Positions 26,038-35,589 are shown, counted from the first letter of the stretch. The stretch: DNA of 64,000 nt from Flavobacteriaceae bacterium LYZ1037 (GCA_003144015.1 QFWS01000010.1:1-64000), one strand, 5' to 3'. Program-made: numbers and translations. Notes: generated by a model from the sequence alone, not told the origin.

Positions 26038-27012
26038 ATGGAAGCTATGGTAAAAGTAACAGCAGCAGAAGTAAATAAATTAAGACAAGCAACAGGTGCA
26101 GGAATGATGGATTGCAAAAAAGCTTTAGTGGAAGCTGAAGGAAATTTTGACAAAGCCATTGAAGTTTTACGTAAAAAAGGACAAAAAGTAGCAGAAAAAA
26201 GAGCCGACAGAGATTCTTCTGAAGGTGCTGCAATCGCTAAAATAAATGATGACAATACTGTAGGTGTTGCTATTGTTTTAGGATGCGAAACTGATTTTGT
26301 TGGTAAAAACGAAAACTTTGTAGCTCTTGCTAACCAACTTGCTGAAAAAGCAATCAACTTTAACTCTAAAGACGAATTTTTAGCTTCTGATTTTGGTGGC
26401 ATGACAGTTGCTGAAAAATTAGTAGAACAAACTGGCGTTATTGGTGAAAAATTAGATATCACTGCTTTTGAGAAATTAGAAGCACCTTATGTTGGACAAT
26501 ATGTTCACATTAATAAAATTGCTGCTTTAGTAGGTTTATCTAATAAAGTAGATAACGCTGAAACTTTAGTAAAAGACGTTGCTATGCAAGTAGCATCAAT
26601 GGGAGCAACAACACTTTCTTACAAAGATTTTGATCCAGCATTTATTGCAGCAGAAACTGAAGCTAGAATTGCTGTTATTGAAAAAGACAATATCGAATTA
26701 GGACGTTTAGGTAAGACCTTAAAAAATGTCCCTCAATACATTTCTATGGCGCAATTAACTCCTGAAGTTATTGCTGAAGCTGAAGAAGCTGCTAAAGCTG
26801 AACTTAAAGCTGAAGGGAAACCTGAACAAATTTGGGATAGAATCCTTCCTGGAAAAATGGAACGTTTTATTTCAGATAATACCACTTTAGACCAAGAAAA
26901 ATGTTTATTAGATCAAAACTTTATTAAAGATGATAAAATAAACGTTTCTAAATATGTAGCCTCTTATGGAGATGTTGCTATTACAGGTTTTAAACGTGTA
27001 ACTTTAGGATAA
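26038..27012 (+). CDS. tsf: Elongation factor Ts
   Basis: Recycles EF-Tu by exchanging GDP for GTP. 324 residues. The N-terminal domain reads TAAEVNKLRQATGAGMMDCK; the core has GCETDFVGKNENF, and the end PGKMERFISDNTTLDQ. An in-frame ATG nine bases on (26047) has a GGA six to seven bases before it and may be the true start. A strong hairpin terminator follows. Confidence 0.96.
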   Translation: MEAMVKVTAAEVNKLRQATGAGMMDCKKALVEAEGNFDKAIEVLRKKGQKVAEKRADRDSSEGAAIAKINDDNTVGVAIVLGCETDFVGKNENFVALANQLAEKAINFNSKDEFLASDFGGMTVAEKLVEQTGVIGEKLDITAFEKLEAPYVGQYVHINKIAALVGLSNKVDNAETLVKDVAMQVASMGATTLSYKDFDPAFIAAETEARIAVIEKDNIELGRLGKTLKNVPQYISMAQLTPEVIAEAEEAAKAELKAEGKPEQIWDRILPGKMERFISDNTTLDQEKCLLDQNFIKDDKINVSKYVASYGDVAITGFKRVTLG

Positions 27013-27024
27013 CAAATTCCTTTT

Positions 27025-27050
27025 GTCACCTTGAGCACAGTTGAAAGGTA
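27025..27050. repeat. Copy of a short dispersed intergenic repeat
   Basis: GTCACCTTGAGCACAGTTGA at 27025-27044 followed by AAGGTA resembles, from memory, a phrase (TGAGCGnAGTCGAA-like) scattered between genes of many Bacteroidota. Only one copy is in this window. Confidence 0.35.
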
Positions 27051-27070
27051 TCAGACAAAAAATAAATATA

Positions 27071-27107
27071 AAACCACTACTCCTTTTTAAGATGTAGTGG
27101 TTTTTTT
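27071..27107 (+). terminator. Terminator after tsf
   Basis: AACCACTAC pairs with GTAGTGGTT, followed by a T run to 27107. It lies between convergent genes and probably serves both strands, though the T run is better on plus. Confidence 0.85.
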
Positions 27108-27129
27108 AAATTGTAAAAACAAATTTTTA

Positions 27130-29781
27130 TTACAAATTATACCCAACAGAGAACATGATGATTCTTGGTAAAATATAAGTTTTAGTATCTGAAATTATAT
27201 AAGAAGAAAAACTATTTTGTCTTCTAAATGCTACATCAAATACATTCCTAGCTTCTAATTTAAAACTCCATGCACTATTCTCATGCTTGTAATATAAAGA
27301 GGTGTTTACTATATCGTAAGTGTTATTTTGATTAAAGAACTTGTTTTTATAATTATACATAGAGTAATCGAAAGAGAAAATAAATCCTTTTAAAAAATCG
27401 TAATCAATATTTAAAAAAGGTTCGTTTGTAACAAATTCCGATTTGATATTACTTGACGTATAATTTCCAATACTACTTTTATAGCCCACTTCTATGGTTG
27501 GGAAATTAGTATAAAGTGTTTTGGCCGAGACGTTTATCGATGCTTGATTATTTTCGTTAGTTTCGAAAGTATTGTCTATTTGTTGTAGGTACTTTGAACC
27601 ATTATAATTTAATCCTAAACCAAAATTTATTTTTTTAATCTTCTTTTGAATATGCCCTCTAACTTGCCAACTTTCAGTAGGGTTATCCAACATCATCACA
27701 CTCACATATTGATTAGTGTCTTGATAATTTACAGTATTTTCTGCACCATGTAATTTTTTTGTGTAACTGGCATTTGCATATACCGATATCCCTCTAAAAT
27801 TGCCCAGCCTTCTATATCCTAACCTAAACACATGGTATAATTCGTTTTCTAAATTTTCATTCCCTTTAAAAACAGAGTTATAGCTTTGCAGATTAAACCG
27901 ATTGGCAAAAGTAGATGCATCTGAAAAAGAGGTTTTCAAGTTGTAATTAAATTGTAATCTCTTAGAGTTAGTTATATCAATTTTAGCCAAAAAACTAGGT
28001 AAAAGCACGACCTTGTTCTTAACAATATTTGTTTGCTGATCTAACTTCCAATGGTAAATATGTAAAAAAGCACCTTGATTAAAGGTGAAAATTCCTGCCC
28101 TGAATTTATAGTGAATTCCAAAAAAGAAATCGTTTAAATTAAAAACTAAATCGTTTCCAAAACCTGAGGAACTAAAATCATTAATTGTTCCGTCTAAAAG
28201 TTCTTGACTATCGTTGGTGTAAAATTTTTGATTTAAATAGGTATTCGCAATAGAAGAATAGATATGATTAAATCTATTAAGCACCCAATAATGCTTAAAA
28301 TAGACATTAAAGTTGGTGTTTTTTGTTTCCATTATTTGATTTAACCTATAAATAGGCTCTTCAACAACAGGAATTAAACCTTCTAAAATAGGGTCTGGAG
28401 TTTCCCAAAAGGAGTTTGGGTTGTTTTTATCGAAAACAAAATCAGCTGCAAAAGAAAACGTGTGGTTTTTAGATGCTTTTTTATGCCACTCTATATTCTG
28501 GCTAAAAAATGAAACATCCATATTTTGAAGTGTTAGATATCTACTATTGGTTGTATCTACTAAGGAGTTTATGATGTTTTCATTCTCTGCATGCGACTTT
28601 TTAAATTGGGTTTTAAAATCCCATTGTTCTCTTAAATTAGGTAAATATTTAAAATTCAAATTTCCTATGGCAAAGGTGCTTTGGGCTTGACCTAACTCAT
28701 CTTTTAATTCATTAAAGGTATTGTATTGATTTAAAGATTGGTTATAAGTTTCATCTTTGGTATTGGAAAAAATCCCATAGCCTTGAACATTTAGTTTGTT
28801 ATTAATTTCTTGGCTAATATTTATGGCTGCAAATTGATTCTGGCTTTTTATGACGTTTTTGTTTTCTAACAGTTGTAGAAAATCGTTATTTATGGTATTA
28901 AAAACAGTACTTCCATTTTTAAAGGCTTCGTTTAAACCACCTTGAAATTCAAAATAGTCTTTATAGGTTAATACTTTTTCGGCTGTATTATTGAGATTCC
29001 CTATAAAATTAATATTGGTTTTCGGACTATAATAAAAAAGATTGTTATGTGCTCTATAAAAATCCTGATTTCCCTTTCCTGCTTCAATATCGCCAAAGGC
29101 AAAATCTTTTTTATCTTCCTTTAATAACACATTCATTGCCATTTCTTCATTTTCAACCAAGTTTTTAAGAAAAGCAACTTCGTTATAGTTGTCTAAAACC
29201 TCTATTTTATCTATGGCATTTGCAGGGATATTATCTACTGCCAATTTAGAACCACCACCAAAAAACTTCTTCCCTTCCACAAGCATGGTGGTTACTTTTT
29301 TTCCGTTTACAGTAACGGTTCCGTTTTTTTCAACTTCGACTCCAGGGAGTTTTTTAAGGACATTTTTTAATTTCCGTTCGTCCCCTGTTACAAACTTATC
29401 TGTGTGATAAATAATGGTGTCTTGCTTAACCGTTATAGGTAATTCTATAACAACCTCGTCTAATCTGTTATCTTGTTCTTTTAATATTATATTTCTAATC
29501 GTGTTCTCTTTAGTGTCTATTTCAAAATGATAAGACGCATAACCCATATAACTGACCGTAACTTGATAAGCTACGTTTTCTAACTCTAATCTATAACGAC
29601 CTTGTTCATCTGTTATAGAGAATTTCATCCTCTTAAGGGAGTCTTGAGGTTGGGCTATAACATTGGCATAGGGTAAAGGTTTTTGTAAACTATCTTTTAC
29701 AACACCACTAAAAGTAACTTGTGAAAAACCAGAAAAATGACATATCAATAAAAGCAATAAGACTATTTGGGTTCGCATCAT
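27130..29781 (-). CDS. TonB-receptor-like outer membrane barrel with CarboxypepD_reg domain
   Basis: 883 residues. After a signal peptide (...CHFSGFSQ) comes a carboxypeptidase-regulatory-like domain (about 22-105: VTFSGVVKDSLQKPLPYANV, ITDEQGRYRLELENV). A plug-like stretch follows (about 110-215) with LKKLPGVEVEKNGTVTVNGK, MLVEGKKFFGG and IPANAIDKIEVLDN. The rest is beta-rich with an aromatic C-terminal strand (PRIIMFSVGYNL) as expected for a barrel inserted by BamA. A TonB box is not obvious. It is the last gene of a three-gene set with a GLPGLI protein and a small Cys-rich secreted peptide. Substrate unknown; peptide or metal handling is possible. Confidence 0.85.
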   Translation of the reverse strand: MMRTQIVLLLLLICHFSGFSQVTFSGVVKDSLQKPLPYANVIAQPQDSLKRMKFSITDEQGRYRLELENVAYQVTVSYMGYASYHFEIDTKENTIRNIILKEQDNRLDEVVIELPITVKQDTIIYHTDKFVTGDERKLKNVLKKLPGVEVEKNGTVTVNGKKVTTMLVEGKKFFGGGSKLAVDNIPANAIDKIEVLDNYNEVAFLKNLVENEEMAMNVLLKEDKKDFAFGDIEAGKGNQDFYRAHNNLFYYSPKTNINFIGNLNNTAEKVLTYKDYFEFQGGLNEAFKNGSTVFNTINNDFLQLLENKNVIKSQNQFAAINISQEINNKLNVQGYGIFSNTKDETYNQSLNQYNTFNELKDELGQAQSTFAIGNLNFKYLPNLREQWDFKTQFKKSHAENENIINSLVDTTNSRYLTLQNMDVSFFSQNIEWHKKASKNHTFSFAADFVFDKNNPNSFWETPDPILEGLIPVVEEPIYRLNQIMETKNTNFNVYFKHYWVLNRFNHIYSSIANTYLNQKFYTNDSQELLDGTINDFSSSGFGNDLVFNLNDFFFGIHYKFRAGIFTFNQGAFLHIYHWKLDQQTNIVKNKVVLLPSFLAKIDITNSKRLQFNYNLKTSFSDASTFANRFNLQSYNSVFKGNENLENELYHVFRLGYRRLGNFRGISVYANASYTKKLHGAENTVNYQDTNQYVSVMMLDNPTESWQVRGHIQKKIKKINFGLGLNYNGSKYLQQIDNTFETNENNQASINVSAKTLYTNFPTIEVGYKSSIGNYTSSNIKSEFVTNEPFLNIDYDFLKGFIFSFDYSMYNYKNKFFNQNNTYDIVNTSLYYKHENSAWSFKLEARNVFDVAFRRQNSFSSYIISDTKTYILPRIIMFSVGYNL

Positions 29782-29817
29782 AAATTAAACTCTAAAACCT
29801 GAATTGGCACAAAATAG

Positions 29818-30561
29818 TTACCTGTCTTTTTTCCTTTCTGCTTCAATTTCGGAAATCATGGCGTGAGACTCTTCTTCGGTAATAATCTTTTCGTTTTTCT
29901 TTGGTTTAATTATTTTTACTTCTTCTTCAGGATTTAAATTAATTTCTATCGCTTTTAAGCTAAACTTATCTCTATAAATTTCTAATACTAAACCTGGTAA
30001 GCCTATATAATTTTTAGGCCCAAAATTTAACGGGATTTCTGGCGTGAACCAAGCAATCACTTGTCGATTATAATAAAAGCCCCGACGACTAAACAAGCGT
30101 TCAGAAGATTTAGCCTGGTAACAAGTGTACTTGCCTATTTTTTTTACCTCCCCTGTTAAATGCCATTTTAAAGGAGTCATAGCTATTTTTCCAAAATGTG
30201 TAGTATATTCGATAATTTTTCCTGAAGATTTTTCTGTATAATACGGAAAAATACTTGAATTGCTTCCCATAATATAACCCTCTTCTGTATCTAAACTTGG
30301 TAAGGTGTAATAATAGGATTCGTCCCCTTTAATGTGCAGTTCAAAATACTCCGGTCTGGCATTATAATAATGATTTGCAACCCTCTGTTTAACACCCATA
30401 GCTACATTTTTTTTATTTTCTAAAGCCGTTACAAAACTATCCACATATTTTGGGTTTATTTCCCCTTTATAGGTAATTATTGCGTTTGGGGTTTGAGCAT
30501 AGGTTGTAGCAAGTAGCAGCGAGCACACTAAAATGGTCAGTTGTTTTAAATATAACATCAT
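29818..30561 (-). CDS. GLPGLI family secreted protein
   Basis: 247 residues. A signal peptide ends near LLLATTYAQ. The family's name motif is present as IGLPGLVLEIYRD (GLPGLV at 187-192), after YYNRQVIAWFTPEIPLNFGP. The end is charged (about 205-247, EEEVKIIKPKKNEKIITEEE). The family is confined to Bacteroidota and its job is unproven; genes for it often sit beside TonB-receptor-like barrels, as here (36 bases away). Probably periplasmic. MM at the start leaves the exact first residue open by one codon. Confidence 0.9.
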   Translation of the reverse strand: MMLYLKQLTILVCSLLLATTYAQTPNAIITYKGEINPKYVDSFVTALENKKNVAMGVKQRVANHYYNARPEYFELHIKGDESYYYTLPSLDTEEGYIMGSNSSIFPYYTEKSSGKIIEYTTHFGKIAMTPLKWHLTGEVKKIGKYTCYQAKSSERLFSRRGFYYNRQVIAWFTPEIPLNFGPKNYIGLPGLVLEIYRDKFSLKAIEINLNPEEEVKIIKPKKNEKIITEEESHAMISEIEAERKKDR

Positions 30562-30634
30562 ACTATTTTTTTTTAAATAAAGTCTTTATCAAGCAGCAAG
30601 ATTACCACTTGACAAAGACGTAATTTACTACTAA

Positions 30635-30841
30635 TTAGCAACCACCGCTTCTCATACAATGATAAAACTCGGCATAATCATCCGGATATTGGGCGTCACA
30701 ATCTAAAAATACTTGAGGACAATCCTCCTTTTCTTCAAAGACTTTGCTCTTTTGGTTGTCATTTAAAGGTTTTAGATTACTCATTGCAGTTAATCCAAAA
30801 AGGAAAACTGTTACTAAAATTGTTGTTTTAAAAATTATCAT
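30635..30841 (-). CDS. Small secreted Cys-rich peptide precursor
   Basis: 68 residues. A hydrophobic leader (about 2-19) ends near LTAMSN, then comes a mature part of about 45 residues with Cys at 41, 48, 62 and 68, the last residue being Cys in RSGGC. Acidic and aromatic residues fill the spaces (FLDCDAQYPDDYAEFYHC). Four Cys suggest two disulfides or a metal site. It is 73 bases upstream of the GLPGLI gene on the same strand and likely shares its transcript. No known bacteriocin or RiPP leader is recognised. Function unknown. Confidence 0.65.
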   Translation of the reverse strand: MIIFKTTILVTVFLFGLTAMSNLKPLNDNQKSKVFEEKEDCPQVFLDCDAQYPDDYAEFYHCMRSGGC

Positions 30842-30902
30842 AATTGATAAATTTTAAACTAGTTATGTATTTTTATTAACTAGTTAGTTAAACTAAATGC
30901 TT

Positions 30903-31083
30903 TTCAGTCTAAATTAAAATTTCAGTCTTTGTTGAATTATTGGTCTATTCAGTCTTATTTTTAAAATATAAGGTCAGTCTAAAACCTAATATCTTACGCT
31001 GTTAATTGTGTTAGGGAGAGAATTAAAAATCAGCGCTGATTTATGTTGCAACAAGGCTAATCGTATCCATTTGTTAGACTGAA
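30903..31083. promoter_or_regulatory. Cluster of TTCAGTCT octamers upstream of the peptide-GLPGLI-barrel genes
   Basis: TTCAGTCT at 30903-30910, 30921-30928 and 30948-30955, a 7-base match TCAGTCT at 30974-30980, and an inverted copy AGACTGAA at 31076-31083. Possibly binding sites for a regulator of the reverse-strand operon starting at 30841. Confidence 0.45.
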
Positions 31084-31349
31084 TAAAAACAAACTTTTAC
31101 TTTTAGCTTTTCAAACTTAAAAAAAAAAAAAAAACTATTTCTAAAAGGATTTTAAAGAAATTTGTGCAGTTCATCGAAAAGTTAAAAATCCATTACGGTT
31201 TTTCCGTAATTGAAATTTAATTCTGAATCATTTTAGAATAAAACGTAAGTTTAAACAATAGTGATTTATAAAATCATTTTAAAAATGTAGTGGTTTATTT
31301 TATTTATAAAATCACGATTTTAAAAAATTTAAAAAATAAAAATTTTATG

Positions 31350-31357
31350 TAGCTTTG
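31350..31357 (+). promoter_or_regulatory. Candidate -7 element for pyrH-frr
   Basis: TAGCTTTG fits TAnnTTTG. No matching TTTG is present 19 bases upstream. It would give a leader of about 135 bases containing the ATTCC/GGAAT repeat. Confidence 0.35.
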
Positions 31358-31368
31358 CGAAACGCTTT

Positions 31369-31388
31369 ATTCCAGCAAATGCAGGAAT
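31369..31388. repeat. Second ATTCC/GGAAT inverted repeat
   Basis: ATTCCAGCAAATGCAGGAAT, 20 bases, with the same ends and spacing as the copy at 16230-16249. Centre sequences differ. Confidence 0.4.
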
Positions 31389-31497
31389 GAGATACATTCC
31401 AAAAATACATGAAACAGTCATGCTAAAAGGTTGAACACCTAAGAAAATGATTATTAGGCTGTTCCATGTGACGATAAAAAAGCAATAGAATAAACAC

Positions 31498-32205
31498 ATG
31501 AAATACAAAAGAATTCTCTTAAAATTATCAGGTGAAGCCTTAATGGGTAACAGACAATATGGTATTGACCCAGATCGTTTAGCAGAATACGCTAAAGACA
31601 TCAAAGAAATTAAAGACCTTGGTATTGAAGTAGCCATTGTTATTGGTGGTGGCAATATATTTAGAGGTGTTGCTGGAGCTAGTAATGGCATGGACAGAGT
31701 TCAAGGAGACCATATGGGCATGCTTGCTACCGTTATTAATGGTCTAGCATTACAAAGTGCTTTAGAAGATGCAGGAGTTCCTACACGGTTACAAACGGCT
31801 ATTCATATTGAAGAAGTTGCCGAACCATTTATTCGTCGTAAAGCCTTGAGACATTTAGAAAAAGGACGTGTCGTTATATTTGGAGGAGGCACTGGAAATC
31901 CATATTTCACAACAGATTCTGCAGCCGTTTTAAGAGCTATTGAAATTGAAGCCGATGTTATTTTAAAAGGCACTCGTGTGGATGGCATTTATAATACAGA
32001 CCCTGAAAAAGATTCAAAAGCCATAAAATTCGATTTTATTTCTTTCGACGATGTCTTGAAAAAAGGCTTAAAAGTTATGGATACAACAGCTTTTACATTA
32101 AGTCAAGAAAACGAATTACCTATAATTGTGTTTGATATGAATAAAAAAGGAAACCTCTTAAAAGTGGTTTCTGGCGAAAATATAGGAACTAAAGTTAATT
32201 TATAA
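31498..32205 (+). CDS. pyrH: UMP kinase
   Basis: Turns UMP into UDP with ATP. 235 residues, standard for the bacterial hexameric enzyme of the amino acid kinase fold. Opens [15 protein letters not shown]; also [44 protein letters not shown] and [13 protein letters not shown]. Followed by frr after 60 bases, a conserved pair. Confidence 0.97.
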   Translation: MKYKRILLKLSGEALMGNRQYGIDPDRLAEYAKDIKEIKDLGIEVAIVIGGGNIFRGVAGASNGMDRVQGDHMGMLATVINGLALQSALEDAGVPTRLQTAIHIEEVAEPFIRRKALRHLEKGRVVIFGGGTGNPYFTTDSAAVLRAIEIEADVILKGTRVDGIYNTDPEKDSKAIKFDFISFDDVLKKGLKVMDTTAFTLSQENELPIIVFDMNKKGNLLKVVSGENIGTKVNL

Positions 32206-32265
32206 TTCTTACATTTACTTTTGGCTTATTTTTTGAATAGCCTTTAAAAAATTAAAATTTAAAAG

Positions 32266-32820
32266 ATGAACGAAGACATTCAATTTATACTAGACTCGGC
32301 AAAAGAATCTATGGATGCCGCAATTAAGCATCTAGAAAAACAATTTCTTAATATTAGAGCTGGAAAAGCAACTCCTGCTATGTTAGGAAGTGTTATGGTA
32401 GATTATTATGGGTCTCAAACACCATTAAGTCAAGTTGCCAACGTAAACACTCCCGATGGTAGAACCATTACAGTACAGCCTTGGGAGAAAAACATGCTTC
32501 AGGAAATTGAAAGAGGCATTATGTATGCTAACTTAGGCTTTAACCCTATGAATAATGGCGATACCATTATTATAAACGTACCACCTTTAACCGAAGAACG
32601 CAGGTTAAATTTAGCAAAACAAGCAAAAGCTGAAGCTGAAGATGCTAAAATAAGCATTCGTACTGCTAGAAAAGATGCCAATGATGACATTAAGAAAGCT
32701 GACGTTTCTGAAGACCTTGAAAAAAATGCTGAATCTGACATTCAAAAATTAACAGATAAATACGTTGTTAAAATTGATAGCTTATTTGATTTCAAAGAAA
32801 AAGAAATCATGACAGTATAA
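32266..32820 (+). CDS. frr: Ribosome recycling factor
   Basis: Splits ribosomes after termination together with EF-G. 184 residues, full length. Marks are LNIRAGKATPAMLGSVMVDYYGS, the domain II stretch TPDGRTITVQPWEK, and NVPPLTEERRLNLAKQAK. Ends with the helix of domain I (LTDKYVVKIDSLFDFKEKEI). A terminator lies directly after. Confidence 0.97.
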   Translation: MNEDIQFILDSAKESMDAAIKHLEKQFLNIRAGKATPAMLGSVMVDYYGSQTPLSQVANVNTPDGRTITVQPWEKNMLQEIERGIMYANLGFNPMNNGDTIIINVPPLTEERRLNLAKQAKAEAEDAKISIRTARKDANDDIKKADVSEDLEKNAESDIQKLTDKYVVKIDSLFDFKEKEIMTV

Positions 32821-32823
32821 TTT

Positions 32824-32848
32824 AAAAGCGACTTAGGTCGCTTTTTTT
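32824..32848 (+). terminator. Terminator after frr
   Basis: AAAAGCGAC, loop TTAG, GTCGCTTTT and more T. The remaining gap to 33127 (about 280 bases) holds no ORF I can support, only the -7 box of the next gene. Confidence 0.85.
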
Positions 32849-33100
32849 ATTGTTAAAAACACCTTTATTATTTTTTCATCGAAGACAGCAGCATGCTTAT
32901 AAATAATAGTCATTAACAGCTTCATCTTTGGGCTGCATTTTGGTTTATTAATAGAAATAACTATTCTAAATTCTATTTTTTAGGCTCATATATTTTCTTC
33001 AAAATTCCAAATCATTTAGCTTCTTACCCTTTTAATTGCAGATATGCGATTTAAACATAACATTATACTTAAAATCAAGAGCAAATACATTGCTTTTTCC

Positions 33101-33108
33101 TAACTTTG
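33101..33108 (+). promoter_or_regulatory. Candidate -7 element for the MMPL exporter gene
   Basis: TAACTTTG fits TAnnTTTG, 19 bases before the ATG; the -33 box is weak. Confidence 0.35.
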
Positions 33109-33127
33109 CGCCTGTTTTTATTTCAGT

Positions 33128-35548
33128 ATGTTTAAACTATTTACAAAAGGGTTTTGGGATGTTATTGCTCGTATTATTCTAAGGAATAAAATAGCAATAC
33201 TAATAGCTATTGCATTGGTTACTATTCTTTTTAGTACTCAATGGAAAAACATGCGCTTCACATACACGGAAGCTAATTTACTACCAGACGACCATGAAGT
33301 AAATGTGGTCTATAATGATTTTTTAAAGATTTTTGGTGAGGAAGGAAACCTGGTTGTTTTAGGAATAAAAGACTCGACACTATTTACAGTCGAAAAACTA
33401 AACGCCTGGAACCAACTCTCCGAAGCATTTAAAACTTCAAAAGGCGTTGAAGCAGTTGTATCTATTAAAGACCTAAAAAAACTTGTAAAGAATACAGAAA
33501 AAGAGAGATTTGAGCTGGAACCATTTATTAAAGACTCCATTCATTCTATCAATCAATTAGATTCACTACAACAAGATTTATTTGAAAAATATCCATTTTA
33601 CGATAATTTTCTGTTTAATAAAGAAACTAAAACCATTCGTACAGCCATTTATCTAAAAAAAGATATTGTAAACACTCCTGCACGAAAAGATTTTGTATTT
33701 GACGAATTATTGCCCAAAGTAGAAGCCTTTGAGAAAGCAACAAATCTAGATGTTAGAATATCTGGAATGCCTTATGTTAGGACTTTAAATGCGCAAAACA
33801 TTGTTGATGAAATCGGTAAATTTATTGCTTTAGCATTGGGTGTCACCTCACTTATTTTCTTTCTATTCTTTAGGTCTTTTAGAGCCACGTTTATATCACT
33901 TTTAGTAGTTTGTATTGGTGTTATGTGGACCTTTGGAATTATTGGTTTTTTAAATTACGAAATAACGGTTCTAACGGCTTTAATTCCTCCATTGATTATT
34001 GTTATTGGTATACCAAACTGTATCTTTTTAATAAATAAATATCAGCACGAAGTCAAGCTTCATGGTAACAAAGTAAAATCATTACAACGCGTTATTACAA
34101 AAGTTGGTAATGCAACTTTAATGACCAATGTCACGACAGCTTCTGGTTTTGCAACATTTATTTTAACAGAAAGTACGCTTTTAAAAGAATTTGGTATGGT
34201 TGCTTCCTTAAGCATTCTATCTATTTTTATTTTATGCTTACTTATCATACCTATTGTCTATACGTTTTTACCTTATCCTAAAGACAGGCATTTAGAACAT
34301 TTAAATAAACGTTGGATAGGTGGTTTTGTCGATTGGATGGAACGCATGGTAAAAGAAAGACGTATTACCATTTACATTACCTCTATTGTGCTTTTAATTG
34401 CAAGTATGATAGGCATCTACCAAATAAAAATATCTGGTAGTTTAATTGAAGACATGTCTAAAGAAGCTGAGTTTTTCCAAGACATTCGCTTTTTTGAAGA
34501 GGAGTTTAATGGCATCATGCCTGTTGAAATTTTGGTGGATACCAAACGCAAAAAAGGGGTCATGAAATTAGCCACCTTAAAACGGATGAACGAACTGGAA
34601 GAAGTTATTTTAGAAACTCCAGAACTTTCAAGACCAATTTCTATTGTTAGCTTAGTTAAATACTCGAAACAAGCTTACTATAATGGCAACCCGAAATATT
34701 ATCAATTACCAACATCGCAAGAAAATAATTTCATTCTTAGCTATGCTAAAAACTCTTCGTCTAACCTAAATCTATTAACCAATTTTGTTGATAGTACAGG
34801 GCAATATGCACGTATTACAACGTTCATGAAAGATATAGGAACTGACAAGATGGAGCGTATTGAAGATAATCTTCAAACAAAAATTAACAAGGTTTTTCCA
34901 GAAGACAAATACAATGTAACCATTACTGGAAAAGCCCTCGTATTTCAAAAAGGAACCAAATATCTGGTTAAAAATTTAGCCATTTCTTTATCGTTAGCTA
35001 TTTTACTTATTTCGTTGTTTATGGCTTATATGTTCCGTTCTTTTAGAATGATTATTGTGTCTCTAGTCCCTAACCTATTACCTTTAGTTATTACAGCTGG
35101 TTTAATGGGTTATTTAGGGGTTCCTATAAAGCCTTCAACTATTTTAGTGTTTAGTATTGCTTTCGGAATCTCAGTGGACGACACCATTCATTTTTTAGCA
35201 AAGTACAGGCAAGAACTACAAGCGAACCATTGGAAAATTAGAAAATCGGTTTATGGAGCTCTTAGAGAAACAGGTGTGAGCATGTTTTATACATCCATAG
35301 TATTATTCTTCGGGTTTCTAGTTTTTACATTCTCTAGCTTTGGAGGTACTGTAGCTTTAGGAGCCTTAGTTTCTGCTACCTTGCTTTTTGCTATGTTATC
35401 GAATTTATTATTGCTTCCTTCGTTGTTGCTATCCTTAGAACGAAATATTGCAAATAAAGAAGTCTTAAAAAAGCCTTCAATAAATATCATTCCAGAAGAA
35501 GATGACATAGAAGAAAGTGATAACGACATAAAAAACAATCATTCATAA
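33128..35548 (+). CDS. RND superfamily (MMPL-type) exporter
   Basis: 806 residues with two matching halves, each with one membrane helix, a large periplasmic loop, then five helices: about 12 in all. Half one has helices near 18-35 and 230-380; half two near 415-435 and 625-770. Motifs are PPLIIVIGIPNCIFLINKY and, in half two, FSIAFGISVDDTIHFLAKYR, with the paired Asp of proton-driven RND proteins. MMPL types move lipids, hopanoids or other hydrophobic compounds without TolC; the substrate here is unknown. The tail (about 780-806) is acidic. It is alone between the frr terminator and asnS. Confidence 0.88.
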   Translation: MFKLFTKGFWDVIARIILRNKIAILIAIALVTILFSTQWKNMRFTYTEANLLPDDHEVNVVYNDFLKIFGEEGNLVVLGIKDSTLFTVEKLNAWNQLSEAFKTSKGVEAVVSIKDLKKLVKNTEKERFELEPFIKDSIHSINQLDSLQQDLFEKYPFYDNFLFNKETKTIRTAIYLKKDIVNTPARKDFVFDELLPKVEAFEKATNLDVRISGMPYVRTLNAQNIVDEIGKFIALALGVTSLIFFLFFRSFRATFISLLVVCIGVMWTFGIIGFLNYEITVLTALIPPLIIVIGIPNCIFLINKYQHEVKLHGNKVKSLQRVITKVGNATLMTNVTTASGFATFILTESTLLKEFGMVASLSILSIFILCLLIIPIVYTFLPYPKDRHLEHLNKRWIGGFVDWMERMVKERRITIYITSIVLLIASMIGIYQIKISGSLIEDMSKEAEFFQDIRFFEEEFNGIMPVEILVDTKRKKGVMKLATLKRMNELEEVILETPELSRPISIVSLVKYSKQAYYNGNPKYYQLPTSQENNFILSYAKNSSSNLNLLTNFVDSTGQYARITTFMKDIGTDKMERIEDNLQTKINKVFPEDKYNVTITGKALVFQKGTKYLVKNLAISLSLAILLISLFMAYMFRSFRMIIVSLVPNLLPLVITAGLMGYLGVPIKPSTILVFSIAFGISVDDTIHFLAKYRQELQANHWKIRKSVYGALRETGVSMFYTSIVLFFGFLVFTFSSFGGTVALGALVSATLLFAMLSNLLLLPSLLLSLERNIANKEVLKKPSINIIPEEDDIEESDNDIKNNHS

Positions 35549-35563
35549 AATAAATCGAAGAAT

Positions 35564-35571
35564 TATCTTTG
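35564..35571 (+). promoter_or_regulatory. Candidate -7 element for asnS
   Basis: TATCTTTG fits TAnnTTTG, 18 bases before the ATG at 35590, inside the longer open frame. This supports the shorter start. Confidence 0.4.
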
Positions 35572-35589
35572 TACAAAATATATATTACC

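Larger units (their letters stand above)
30842..31497. other. Gene-free stretch of 656 bases with repeats
   Basis: No convincing gene on either strand. It holds the TTCAGTCT octamers, a 16-base A run (about 31119-31134), and a 13-bp direct repeat ATTTATAAAATCA at 31264-31276 and 31302-31314. The right end has the ATTCC/GGAAT element and the pyrH leader. It is very AT-rich and separates divergent transcripts. Confidence 0.6.

Noticed and set aside
31119-31134. Run of 16 A as a signal
   Set aside because: A single homopolymer in AT-rich gene-free DNA; no linked promoter or ORF. It may also be a sequencing weak point.
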